Of a DNA stretch of 64,000 bases, positions 25,979 to 36,207 are shown one piece after another. Origin of the DNA: Limonium bicolor (taxonomy: Eukaryota; Streptophyta; Magnoliopsida; Caryophyllales; Plumbaginaceae); contig CM041779.1 in assembly GCA_023374045.1 (NCBI GenBank), positions 992,001 through 1,056,000 of the forward strand. Reading direction: 5' to 3'. The first letter of the stretch is position 1. Every line of letters starts with the position of its first letter. Below the pieces are notes generated by a model. It was given only the letters and a program-made list of their open reading frames with translations, was not told the DNA's origin and searched no databases. Both the position numbers and the translations under genes were made by a program.

Positions 25979-26111
25979 CTTAATCAGAGTTGCGTAGCAG
26001 AAGCGTGGTGGTCCCATCAGTTAGAATTATCTACTGAGCTCAAAGGGAATGCACAACGTATTTCACGTACCTTAACCAAAAACATGTGCCCTATCCACCT
26101 AAGGTCTTACT
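25979..26111 (+). mobile_element. Interior remnant of element C, segment 2
   Basis: Short non-coding piece between the solo LTR and the MITE. It includes GTTGCGTAGCAGAAGCGTGG, which resembles the interior of element A near 10,643. Its last 8 bp, GTCTTACT (26,104-26,111), are the left target duplication of the MITE. Confidence 0.5.
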
Positions 26112-26266
26112 CAGAGGCGGAGCTATGTGTTCCATTGGGTGGGCTTGGCCCCCCCAATTAAAAAAAATTAGTAGAAAAATACCTATAACATAATATCTTT
26201 TACTACATGGCCCCCCTAATTTTTGTATACGGCCCATTCAACTTTCAGAAGCTGGCTCCGCCCCTG
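26112..26266. mobile_element. hAT-like MITE, 155 bp
   Basis: Terminal inverted repeats CAGAGGCGGAGC and GCTCCGCCCCTG. GTCTTACT lies on the left and GTCTTAC on the right (26,267-26,273). The 8-bp duplication size and CAG...CTG ends fit the hAT superfamily. The interior has two C7/C6 runs and no ORF. The neighbouring Ty3 element used CTTAC inside the MITE's right target duplication as its own target. Confidence 0.8.
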
Positions 26267-26268
26267 GT

Positions 26269-26273
26269 CTTAC
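26269..26273. repeat. Target-site duplication of the AlkB-bearing Ty3 element, left copy (CTTAC)
   Basis: CTTAC directly precedes TGAAATACCCC and recurs at 43,644-43,648 after GTGTTGCA. Confidence 0.92.
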
Positions 26274-29200
26274 TGAAATACCCCTAACCTTTAAATAATT
26301 AAATAAAGGGAAATATATATTATTTGGGGGATTATTAAACCCTAAGAGAACGTATAAACAGTTAGGCGTTAAAAACGTATCTAAACTCCTTAAGGTCATA
26401 AACGAGCGTTAAGCCAGACCTTAAGCAAATCAAGTTATATAAGCTATGAACATCATACGAAGTTAATCAAGGATCATTATATGACCCTTAGAACACAGGA
26501 CCTCATCTAAAACTGAGTAAAAATACAAAATGCCCGGGAGTTCCCTTAAAGGCCCGAAAGTCCCGGAAATACTTTATAGGATGAAGTAAAGCATAACACT
26601 TCATTCCAAATGCACCATAACACTTTATTAAATATTTAAGATGAATTCCTCTAGCTAAATTCTCAGTTAAACCCAAAGTGCTCGGAAGTTCCCGATAGGG
26701 GCCTCATAAACCCCCGGGAATGCCCCGGAGGAGTGCCGAGGTGGCACGAACTCCTATATAATTCATTCTTAGAGTTCCTATCATCAATATTCATCATTCT
26801 AAAGATAATTCTAGAGCTACTTTTTCAAAAATAAACAAAGTGCTCGGGGGAATTTCTTAACACTCCTTTTTGCCCCGGGAGTGTCCCGGTAGCCCGGAAA
26901 TTGTGTCTTGAGTTGATATAACCCCATAAAACTCAATGTAACACCATAACATATTATTATTGACTATAAAAAATGTTTATAAACACTTGGAACTCATAGC
27001 GACTACTTATTTTCCAGAATATTCTTAAAACACAAAAATGCACCTTCGGGTGTCATAAAAACGCGTTTTACGCTATTACCTTGAAGTTTTTGAGGAGCCA
27101 CGAGTTGGGAATCCGAAATGGGGATAAGTTGACCATCTAAATCAATTAAAGCCACTGCTAAACACATAGCACAAACAGGGCCGATTTTTAGATCAAAAGG
27201 TACCATAAATCAGCATTTTTACCTTAGAACTTTCATCTTTTACCTTAGTATAAATGTACCAAATAAATGCTGGAACCTATTACATGTTATAATATGGTCT
27301 TAATACAATATAGTGTGACAGGAATCAAATTAAAAATCAGTCCCATATGGCTGCTATAGTGGGCGCCATTTTAAGTGATTTTTGACTAGTTTTAGTTTGA
27401 AAATTTGCCTTATGGAATGGTGACTCATCCCTATATGTGCCATGTGATAATGTCAAATAGTTTTAGTCAATTGAGAACCCCATTACCGTAAGACCTGCAA
27501 GAAAACATGAAGAGATTAGTCTTTGAAAAATCATGGAAATTAAAATACCTAAAAGAATAAACCTAGAATCTACTTTATACCATGTGCAAGTAAACAAAAA
27601 AAACAGCCCATGTGCTAGCCTAATGCTGCCGATTTTGATCAAGAAAAAGGGGAGCTGATTGCTGTTTATTTAGTCAAAAGAAAACACCACCTAATTAAGC
27701 TAGTTTTCTTGTCTTCAAATGACAAAATCAATTACCTATGTACACCACCATTGCCAATTGGAATCAAAGAGAAAGGAGGTAGATTTCCTTATTAAAATCA
27801 AGTGAGAACATGTACCTAACTAAGCATGTGCCTATGTCTAAAATAAACAAAAACCTGATGCTTACATTCAGTCCATTACCATGAGCATACAAGAGGAAAA
27901 CAAGGACAAATCATCATTTAAAATGCTAAAGAGACATACACCTACCTTAGCTCTTGTCATCTTCTTTCAATTATCAAACAAAGATATTCCCTTCTTCCTT
28001 GTCATTCAGCCGAAAGTCTAGTCAATTATAGACATTTCATTGAGCCATGGGTCAAGTAATAAACTAAGGCAAAAACTAGACAATTTTGGCATTATTTTGT
28101 CAAAAGAAAATTCCTTCCTTGATTTCTCTAAAACTCTTACTTGAGTACCATTCTCATTTTCTCCTCCTTCCACCGAATTGGTAAGCTCTTCATTCCCTCT
28201 CTTTTCTTTCTTCATTTGCTAGTTTATTCCTTAGAGCTTCAAGCTCCATTAATGGTGTATTAAGTTCTAACACCATTTTTATGTAATTTTCCTAGTTAAA
28301 TCTACTAAGTCTTGAAGCAAGAAACATCCTAGCAACCCTTGCAATTTTCGCCAAGCATTAGTACTCCAAGGAAGTGTCTTGATTCAACAACAACACAAGG
28401 AACAACAAGATCAAGTTAAGGTATATTTTCATGTTTGAAAATCCTAAGTAAATACCTAAGCTATTACCGAAAATTCATAGCTTCTAAATCTATATTCTCT
28501 TCATCATTTCATGAAGGAAACTTGGATCTACAATCATCCCAAGGTGTACCGAAAATACCTTGTTAAAAACCTAAGGTAAACTCTTGTAAAACTACTCCAA
28601 ATATTACTTATAAACCTTGTTAGAAGTCTAACAATTGGATCTCCTAAATATATACAAGGAGGCCGAAATTTCTTCAACAATATAGCATTGAAGGAGCTTG
28701 GAATTCAAGGAGAAATCAAGTGCAAGAATTATCTTGATTTAAGGAGTAAGTTTATATAATTAAGGTTTATTAAGTTTAAGTTTGATTTAAGCTTCAAACT
28801 TTGGTATAAAAATTATGTATAAGCCTTAGTAATATTAAGGCCGAAATACAATGGGTTATAATGTCAAGAAAATAATTTATAACATACAAGGTAAGATTAT
28901 TACCTTAAAGTATAAATTTGTGTCACAAAAATTAATTAGGATACATATATGTTCAAGCCGAATTGTCTAAGGATAAAATGTTCTATTTTGAGTTTATAAT
29001 CATTCTAAGTCATTAGCATAATTTTTAGAAGTGTTATATGGCTTATATACATTTATATGTATTTATTATAAGGTATAAATCAAGTTTTAAAACTATATGG
29101 TAAATATATGTTAAAGCCGAAAACAAATTGGGTTATTTGGTGATTTTCGAATTATATAAGTATATTAACTTATATTATAAATTTTGGGAGTATTAAAAAT

Positions 29201-30268
29201 AGCTACAAGTATTTAAATGACTAGTTTATTTAGTAATGTGGCTGAAATGTAAATTTTGAAAAGTTTAGTGTACAAAAAATAATTGCCGAGAGTTTAAGGG
29301 TGTATTTGGCATAGTTATGATATAATATAAGGTAGGAATTAATATTATGAATTTTGGTGTTAAATAAATGTTTAAGTGTTAAAATAACATTTTACAAAGT
29401 TTTGGGGCTATTTTGTAATTTATGGAAAATATAGTGTGGAAACCGAATTACTAATGATTTTATTGGTATATTAAAGTATTAATTATGAAAATAGGCTTTG
29501 GTCAAAGTGTTGACCAAAAACTTTGGGTTAAAATGATTTATGACATAAAATATTAAGTTTATAAAAGTTTTGGGGTGAATATGTAATTTACGAAAGTTTA
29601 TATGGAAAACCGAAATTGAATTGGGGCGAAAGTGTAATTTATAAAAGATAAGGGGGCATTTTGGTTATTAAAGAAATTAAATAATAAAACTATGGTTTAT
29701 AAGTTAATATGTAACTTATATAAAGTTTTGGGGTTAAATTGTAAATAAAGGAAAGATGTATATTAAAACCGAAAATATATGTGGTTAAATGGTGATTTGC
29801 GAAAGTTAGTGGGTACAAAATATAAATGCCGAAAGTTATAAGGTTATTTGGTAATTTATAAAAGTTATTGTGTCCATTTTATAATTACAGAAATTAATAA
29901 GGTTGGTTTTATAATTTAATAAAGAAAGGAATTAAAACTATGTATTATGGTATATTATGGAATATAATATAAAGTTTATAAAATAAATGTGGTTATAATA
30001 AAAATAACCAAAGGATATTGATATATGGAATAAGTGAAAATAAATATGGATATATGATTAATGGAATAAAGATATACAACACAATGGAAATTCATTATCA
30101 CATGTAGTTACTACATAAAATAATGGACTGATAAACTACCTCGAATCACTGTAAAATAACAGGGGGAAATAAAGAACATACGGTTTAGTATACTACGAGT
30201 ATTAGTTCTACAGTGACAGTACTGTAATACTTAGGGAATGGTTGTATTAACGTTACCCGGTATTGCAT

Positions 30269-30279
30269 GTATATATAAC
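30269..30279 (+). promoter_or_regulatory. Candidate TATA box in the 5' LTR
   Basis: GTATATATAAC in a locally GC-richer context, preserved in the 3' LTR at about 42,329-42,340. It lies roughly 55-65 bp before the conserved donor-like motif, so transcription could start near 30,300. Inference only. Confidence 0.35.
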
Positions 30280-30332
30280 AGCGTACGAGGAGAAACTGTT
30301 AAAGCGTGAACAGTCAAGCTAGCAAGTTACAC

Positions 30333-30345
30333 GGTGAACGGTATG
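30333..30345 (+). promoter_or_regulatory. Conserved donor-like motif GGTGAACGGTATG
   Basis: The same 13-mer, or a near copy, is at 42,394-42,406, 5414-5426, 15,178-15,190, 47,551-47,563, 18,721-18,733 (minus) and 23,426-23,438 (minus). CG before GTATG fits a plant 5' splice site. A conserved CAG before GT lies about 0.9-1.35 kb downstream in each LTR. Confidence 0.5.
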
Positions 30346-31446
30346 TTAATTGTGTGGTCTGAATGTCCTAAGGATTTTCCTAAGGTCCAGACGTTGTGTG
30401 TTCAATTGCTAAGAGCGATATCTGTGATTTATGTATATTGTCTTGTATACTGTATTGCTCGACACTGTTGCGTTTTATTTTACGTGAACGTCTTATGACT
30501 GGAAGTTTATACATCTAAACTGGAACAAGACTAACTGACCTTTAGGTATTATGAGAACCTAACTGATGGTCAACTGTTATAGTCTTAACTCAAGGATTGG
30601 TTATTGTATCACTGACCAAAGGGCTAACTTATAAAGAGAAGAATCCAGACTGTTTCGACTTTCTGGTTGCGCATCGTGATCACTACGAGGGATTTCTATG
30701 GGGAGTCACTCATGGGAATCCATTGTCCACATTTGACGATAGCGGAGGGCACTACCGTTGGTGCACAGGTTCGACCAGATCGGTCAAAATAATTATCCAA
30801 GGCCATAAGGTCAGCTGGTAACGGTTCCATTGGAACCCAGGGGACTACTGTCCATTATTAAGTTATTAAGGGTTGTCTTAACATGACGCCTAAGGTGGAA
30901 TTTATCTAGAAAAGTTTAAGTGGTTGGTTAAAAGGATAAGGGTCTTGTGACCTACTAACAAGTACAGTTATTTAATACGCGTATCTTGTTTGGTTATTGT
31001 TATGGATTATTGGTGTGTGATTATCTGGTTGTTGTTTATTATTGCGATGATATTGACAGGTGAACTATTGTGTGTTTATTTAACATTACAGTTCTTACTA
31101 TTGTTGTAAAATGGATTACCATATAATGAATCTAATATCAAGATGGCTAAACGAACTTAAGGAATCTAGACGACTTAGGACTACATTACCATACCAGCAT
31201 TTCGATTGTTGAGCCCTTCAATGGGCAAAACATTTCAGGTTACTAAAGAAGACACAAGCCGAAGTGCGGGTTACAGGGTAGCTGATGTGTTCTCAAGAAA
31301 CACTTCTAAGTTTATTTATGTATAGTTTGTTGTATTCGGTTAGTTGCTCATTTAGTTTGGATTTGGTTTGTAATATTAAGAGTGCTCAGTATCTTGTTCA
31401 TCACAGCGTGAGGAGTTGAAGTTGTTGGAAGGAGTAAGGATGCCTT

Positions 31447-31466
31447 GTTACTCACGGGTGAGTAAC
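31447..31466 (+). promoter_or_regulatory. Conserved terminal LTR hairpin (AlkB element, 5' LTR)
   Basis: Arms GTTACTCAC and GTGAGTAAC. Relative to A and C (GTTAGTCAC / GTGACTAAC) both sides of one pair are swapped, a compensatory change. The 3' LTR copy is at 43,518-43,539 with a longer loop. Confidence 0.6.
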
Positions 31467-31575
31467 GGCGTGTAACACCAAGGATAGATAGTTTTATTTT
31501 CCGCTGCGAACGTTATTTATTATGTTACGACTTGCGACGTTATTACAGGTTTAGGATTAGGGGTGTTACAAAAAG

Positions 31576-31587
31576 TGGTATCAGAGC
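31576..31587 (+). promoter_or_regulatory. Primer-binding site of the AlkB element (initiator Met tRNA)
   Basis: TGGTATCAGAGC lies 5 nt after the LTR. It overlaps a near-perfect inverted repeat with 11-bp arms, ATCAGAGCGTA (31,580-31,590) and TACGCTCTGAT (31,593-31,603), so the tRNA-binding site could be held in a hairpin. Confidence 0.92.
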
Positions 31588-32576
31588 GTAGTTACGCTCT
31601 GATGAAAAGATAGTGAGTCAAGAACAGTGAGCATAGGACATTAGGATACGGGGAAACGTCTGTGAGGATTCGTGACCTAGAAAGAAAAAAATCCTAGGGA
31701 TATAATTTATTGCTAGTAGTTAGCGTTCTTACATATTTATGATTGTGTACGTAAAACGGTGTAGCAACCAAGTAGAAATAATAGTATACTATCTTATAGA
31801 TGTCGATAAGAGGAAGACCACGTGGAGGTAGCAGTGGACGTGGTGGCGAGACACCGACAAATGTTCCAGAAGTACCAGGCCTAGCAGCGGCCATGGCAGC
31901 CTTCGCCCAGCAGCTAGGAGCCCAATTTGCGGGAGCCATACCCCACCCGCCGCAGCCCAGAGAAACCAACTGGTTGAAGAGCGTTGCAGACGCGAGAGTG
32001 CCAGCATACTCAGGGGATCGAACCAGACCCCGCCGCACTGGAGAAATTCATAGTGGAACACCAGAAGGCGTTCAAGGTCGTAAGAGTTCCGGAAGACCAG
32101 AAGGTCGACATCGCAGCGTATAACCTGAAGGACACAGCTAACATTTGGTGGCAGTCTGTGGAGGGCCACCATAGAGCTACACCGGACTTTGGATGGACAT
32201 CGTTTGTAGAAGTGTTGCGGGAGAAGTACTACCCCGAACACCTGAAGCAGAGGAAGAGGCAAGAATTCGAGAGCCTAATCCAGGGGAGTCAGACGGTTGA
32301 CCAGTACTACGCACGATTCATCAGTCTGCTAGATTACATACCAGGGGTCGACTACTCCGACACCGTGAAGATTCAGAAATTTAGGGGAGGTTTGCAATAC
32401 CGTATCCAGGGCGCCATGGGAGCAATACGTTTTACTACTATCCAAGAATGCTACGACGCAGCATCAGCGACCGAGTTAATGCTTCAGTCCAGGGAAGAGG
32501 CTCAAGGAAAGAAAAGTAAGAATACCGAAGGAGAAGATGGGGGAACAACCTCTGGCGGTTACTACAAGAAGGGGAA

Positions 32577-32654
32577 GTAAGAAACCTATGATTGAGAATG
32601 AGTTGCCATTATTTACCTATACTTGAAAATTGGTCACTAAACCTAAAACCTTAG
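32577..32654 (+). other. Candidate gag intron 1 (78 bp)
   Basis: GTAAGA...CCTTAG, phase 2. The intron contains stops in the gag frame, while the flanking sequence reads Lys-rich on both sides (KKGK before, KKFFDKKKGQKD after). Confidence 0.6.
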
Positions 32655-32779
32655 CAAGAAATTCTTTGATAAGAAGAAGGGGCAGAAGGACTTCCATGGT
32701 CAGAAGACGAAGGAGCAGGTCCCTCGTCTGACCGGCCCAGCTATTGATGCTCAGCCACTAAGATCAGCACCACCTAAGG

Positions 32780-32855
32780 GTAAGGATACCCACCTCTCAC
32801 TTAACCAAATATTTATTAGCTGTACCATTACTAAACCATGTTGTATAAACAACAG
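32780..32855 (+). other. Candidate gag intron 2 (76 bp)
   Basis: GTAAGG...AACAACAG, phase 1. Splicing joins the basic linker to the zinc-knuckle exon in frame. About 76 bp is a typical small plant intron size. Confidence 0.6.
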
Positions 32856-33221
32856 GCAATAAGCCACCCCAGCGTCACTACTACTGTAAACGCTGCGGAA
32901 ATGATCACCCAGGCGTAGATTGTTCAGGAAGGAAGGTGGAGTGCCGCTATTGCAAAAAGGAAGGCCACCGGGAGTATGAATGCTTTTCCAACCCAGCGAG
33001 CCGAGTATACAAGGGATCCAGAGGTTCACAGAGAACACCAGCTATTGAGGCGGGCGGACCAAGAGGAGGTCAGGCGCCGCAGAACAACACCTATACTAGA
33101 GGACCGGCAGGACAGCCATCCTCATCCGGGAGTCAGAAGGGAAAGGAGATAGTTCCAGGAAGAAACACCCTGTATTCAGTAGGAACTTCAGGCGCTGAGG
33201 CTAGCGCTCAACGCGAAATCG

Positions 33222-34183
33222 GTAAGCCTAGAACTTAAACCAAAAGCATGATGCATGAATGTGTGTTTATAGTTATCAGTCGATGAGACTTGTATGTGTT
33301 TAGTAAGTATCAAAAATTTAGAGAGACCTAACTTAGGAAACCTCTCACCTAATAGGGTACTTCGACATTTGTTTTCCCTTACCTATGAGACCGAGATCAC
33401 CTGAGCCTATGAGCGAAGGTCGGGAATATCCAGAGGCAAAGTGCCAAGTACTTCGACCCGGCATGATCTTACTCAAGCAATATCTAAATCTAGATGAACA
33501 AATAGCTGTTGTAAATGTATGTAGAACCTTGGGAATAGGTCTTGGAGGATTTTATATTCCAGGATATGGGAGTGGATCAAAACTTAAATTATATATAATG
33601 TGTATGAGTAAGGATTGGGATCCACAGGCTAGGTTATATAGTGAAGTAAGAAAGGTAGATGGAGCACAAGTTCCTAGAATACCCGATAGTTTCCAAATTA
33701 AATTGCACAACAATTAGAGACAAACCATATACCGGACATGAAAGCCGACATTTGCATTGTAAACTTCTACGAGAAAGGAGGGAAGCTTGGATTACACCAG
33801 GACCGAGATGAGACATCTAAGTCAATTACCAAAGGGATACCAGTTGTATCATTCTCCATTGGAGATGATGCTGAGTTTCTATACGGTGATCAGAAAAGGA
33901 TGGACAAGGCAAGAAAGATTATTTTGAAGTCAGGAGACGTGTTGATATTTGGAGGAGAATCCAGATTAGTGTATCATGGGATTAAGAGCATTAAGTTGAA
34001 TACAACCCCATCAGCCTTAGTAAATACTACACATTTGAAACCTGGACGATTGAATTTAACTTTTAGGCAATATTGATGTAATTATGGAAATTGTATGTAA
34101 GAATCATTGGATTAATGAATGGCATTTTAATTCCTTTGAGACATACAACCCAACCTCACTATCTTACGAATTGTTAACCCCAG
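33222..34183 (+). other. Candidate gag-pol intron (962 bp) containing the AlkB ORF
   Basis: The donor GTAAGC follows the first base of a codon at the end of the zinc-knuckle exon. The acceptor AACCCCAG at 34,183 precedes GC plus a codon in the protease frame, so phase 1 meets phase 1. The AlkB ORF, with its own ATG and stop, lies wholly inside. Splicing would give one Gag-Pol frame and retention would expose AlkB. An alternative acceptor at 33,436 (TCCAG before AGGCAAAG) could instead fuse gag to AlkB in frame. Not proven from sequence alone. Confidence 0.5.
33385..34076 (+). pseudogene. AlkB-type Fe(II)/2-oxoglutarate dioxygenase, ALKBH1-like, one frameshift
   Basis: AlkB enzymes oxidatively remove methyl groups from nucleic-acid bases using Fe(II), O2 and 2-oxoglutarate. 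The first part (33,385 to about 33,705) has LRPGMILLKQYLNLDEQ, GGFYIPGYG and KDWDPQ, as in the N-terminal lid of plant ALKBH1-type proteins. The second part (ORF 33,738-34,076) has IVNFY, the iron ligands H20 and D22 (HQD) and H80, SGDVLIFGG, and the 2OG/substrate-side arginines R104 and R110 in RLNLTFR. A single-base frameshift near 33,690-33,705 splits the frame. The domain is shorter than host homologues between the two parts and shows no introns, so capture through a cDNA is likely. It stops at 34,076, before protease, and is not in the pol frame. The family is clear; substrate (m6A, 6mA or m1A) cannot be told. Confidence 0.9.
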
Positions 34184-36207
34184 GCCACGAGTCTAATGGA
34201 GGAGCAGTGCTGAATGTGTTGGACAAGACCGGGGCCAAGGATAAGGGGAATGTTATCATGGGAACCTTCACAGTAAATGGCGTGAGTGCATCGATACTGT
34301 TCGATTCAGGAGTGTCTCATTCCTTTATATCCTCTACATTAGCAAGGAAGTTAGAGACAACCCCTGAGCCTCTCTCAGATTTCCTAGTCACACTACCGAC
34401 GAAGGAGAGAGTGAGATGCACGAAATTTCACAAGGGAGTTCAGATTAATATCATGGAAGAAGAGTTTCACGCGGACTTGATTGAGCTGGATAATTTAGGC
34501 TTCGACATCATCATGGGCATGGATTGGCTACAGAAGTATAAGGGACGACTACATTGCGCAGAGCATAGATTACTACTAAAGAGCCCGAAGGGCAAGACAG
34601 TTTCAAATCGCAGTACTCCAAGAGAGCCGACTTTTAAGCTAGTATCTGCTATCACATTGATGAAGAAGGTGAAGAAGGGACAGCCAGTCTATTTGTGTTA
34701 TGTCCAGGATATGAGGCAGGAGGAGCAGGCACAGTCAAACATACCAGTCGTTTCAGATTTCCCAGATTTATTTCCTGAAGAGTTACCAGGGATGCAACCC
34801 AAGAGAGATGTGGAGTTCTCCATCGACTTAATACCAGGCACGGGTCCTATTGCTAAAGCACCTTACAGGATGACACCAACAGAGATGAAAGAGCTGAAGA
34901 TTCAGTTAGAAGATCTACTTGATAAAGGTTATATCAGACCGAGTGCATCACCATGGGGAGCACCAGTTTTATTTGTGAAGAAGAAGGATGGTAGCATGCG
35001 ACTATGCATTGACTATAGGAAGCTTAACGCAGTCACGGTGAAGAACAAGTACCCGTTACCATGGATTGGCGATCTGTTTGACCAGTTAAGAGGTGCTACA
35101 GTTTTCTTGAAGATCGATCTGAGATCAGGATACCACCAGATACGGATAGCTGATGAAGATATAGAGAAGACAGCTTTTCGGACGCGTTATGGGCACTATA
35201 AGTTCACAGTTATGCCATTTGGCTTGTCGAACGCCCCAGTCATATTCATGGACCTTATGAACCGATTGTTCAGGGAGCAGTTAGACTCATCAGTGGTAGT
35301 ATTCATCGATGACATTCTAGTTTATTCTAAGACCAAGGACGAGCACGAGGTGCATCTGAGGCAAGTTTTGCAGACCATGAGAGAGAACCAATTGTACGTC
35401 AAGCTTTCAAAATGTGATTTCTGGCTAGACAGTGTATCTTTTCTAGGGCATGTAATATCAGCCAGCGGTATATCTGTAGACCCGGCGAAGATTGAGGCAG
35501 TTAAGACTTGGCCGAGACCGAAGACAGTGACAGATATCCGTAGTTTCTTGGGATTAGCTGGTTACTATCGTAGATTTGTTCAAGACTTCTCCAAACTGGC
35601 GAAACCGATAACAAGTCTAATGAAGAAAGATTCTCCATTTGTATGGACAGCGGATTGCGAGCGTTCCTTTCAGACATTGAAGGACCTACTGACGTCGGCA
35701 CCCATACTCACCATTCCAGAGGGGACCGACGGGTTTAAAGTTTATTGCGATGCCTCAGGCACAGGGATAGGGTGTGTACTCATGCAGAATGGTAAGGTTA
35801 TTGCTTATGCATCACAACAGCTGAAGAAACACGAAGAGAATTACCCGACTCATGACTTGGAATTAGGAGCAGTAGTGTTTGCACTGAAGATCTGGCGCCA
35901 CTACTTATATGGAGTTACAGTGATAGTCTACTCAGATCACAAGAGCCTTCAACATTTATTCACGCAGAAGGAGCTTAACATGAGACAGAGGCGATGGGTC
36001 GAGTTTCTGAAGGACTACGACATCGACCTCAGGTACAAGGAGGGTAAGGCAAATGTTGTTGCTGACGCCCTGAGCCGTAGAGCTCATTCCTTATTTGCCA
36101 TGACAGGAGACAACGGCCTCATTGAGAAGGTACGTTGTGCTCAAGAAAAAGACCAGTATATGAAGACTATCAGGCAGCAGTTGACTGACGGTATCTTTGA
36201 GAGATAG
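34084..36207 (+). pseudogene. pol: pol part 1: protease, reverse transcriptase, RNase H
   Basis: The true start is probably the splice acceptor at 34,184; the upstream ATG at 34,084 is likely incidental. Numbering from that ATG, the aspartic protease motif [12 protein letters not shown] is at about residues 72-83 (D74-S-G). RT follows from about 220 to 560, with the DIRS/Ty3-type [32 protein letters not shown] and catalytic [12 protein letters not shown]. RNase H has [21 protein letters not shown] and VVADALSRR, so its D-E-D-D residues are all visible. The ORF ends at a TAG (36,205-36,207) in mid-protein; the same frame continues into integrase, so this is a nonsense mutation, probably CAG to TAG. 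Confidence 0.95.

Larger units (their letters stand above)
26274..31570 (+). repeat. 5' LTR of the AlkB-bearing element
   Basis: 5297 bp, TGAAATACCCC to GGGGTGTTACA. The middle (about 28,900-30,100) is extremely AT-rich. A TATA-like site (30,269-30,279) is followed by a GGTGAACGGTATG donor-like motif (30,333-30,345), an acceptor-like TTTCAG (31,238) and the terminal hairpin (31,447-31,466). A block at 28,225-28,330 (…CATTAATGGTGTATTAAG…) is shared with the LTRs of B and C. No ATG-initiated ORF of note. Confidence 0.93.
31800..33221 (+). pseudogene. gag: gag of the AlkB element: capsid region and two zinc knuckles, with two candidate introns
   Basis: The ATG at 31,800 opens a Gly/Arg-rich N-terminus. 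A one-base frameshift near 32,015-32,025 moves to the frame holding the capsid-type region (AALEKFIVEHQKAF through ANIWW, KYYPEHLKQRK, about 32,025-32,500). That ORF stops at 32,578, but GTAAGA at 32,577 and TTAG at 32,654 form a phase-2 intron that bypasses the stop. A second, phase-1 intron runs 32,780-32,855. Exon 3 (32,856-33,221) has two knuckles, CX2CX3HX4C then CX2CX4HX4C, as in Tekay/Del gag. It ends at a GTAAGC donor. Gag would form the capsid and bind element RNA. The frameshift makes this copy defective; both splice joins keep frame, which supports real introns. Confidence 0.85.

Noticed and set aside
30597..30821. 74-codon ORF conserved in both LTRs of the AlkB element (also 42,658-42,882)
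   Set aside because: It starts at a non-ATG codon, is conserved only because LTRs are copies, and most differences between the copies change the residue.
33690..33720. Programmed frameshift in the AlkB ORF
   Set aside because: No clear slippery heptamer with downstream structure, and the element has other frameshifts; decay is simpler.
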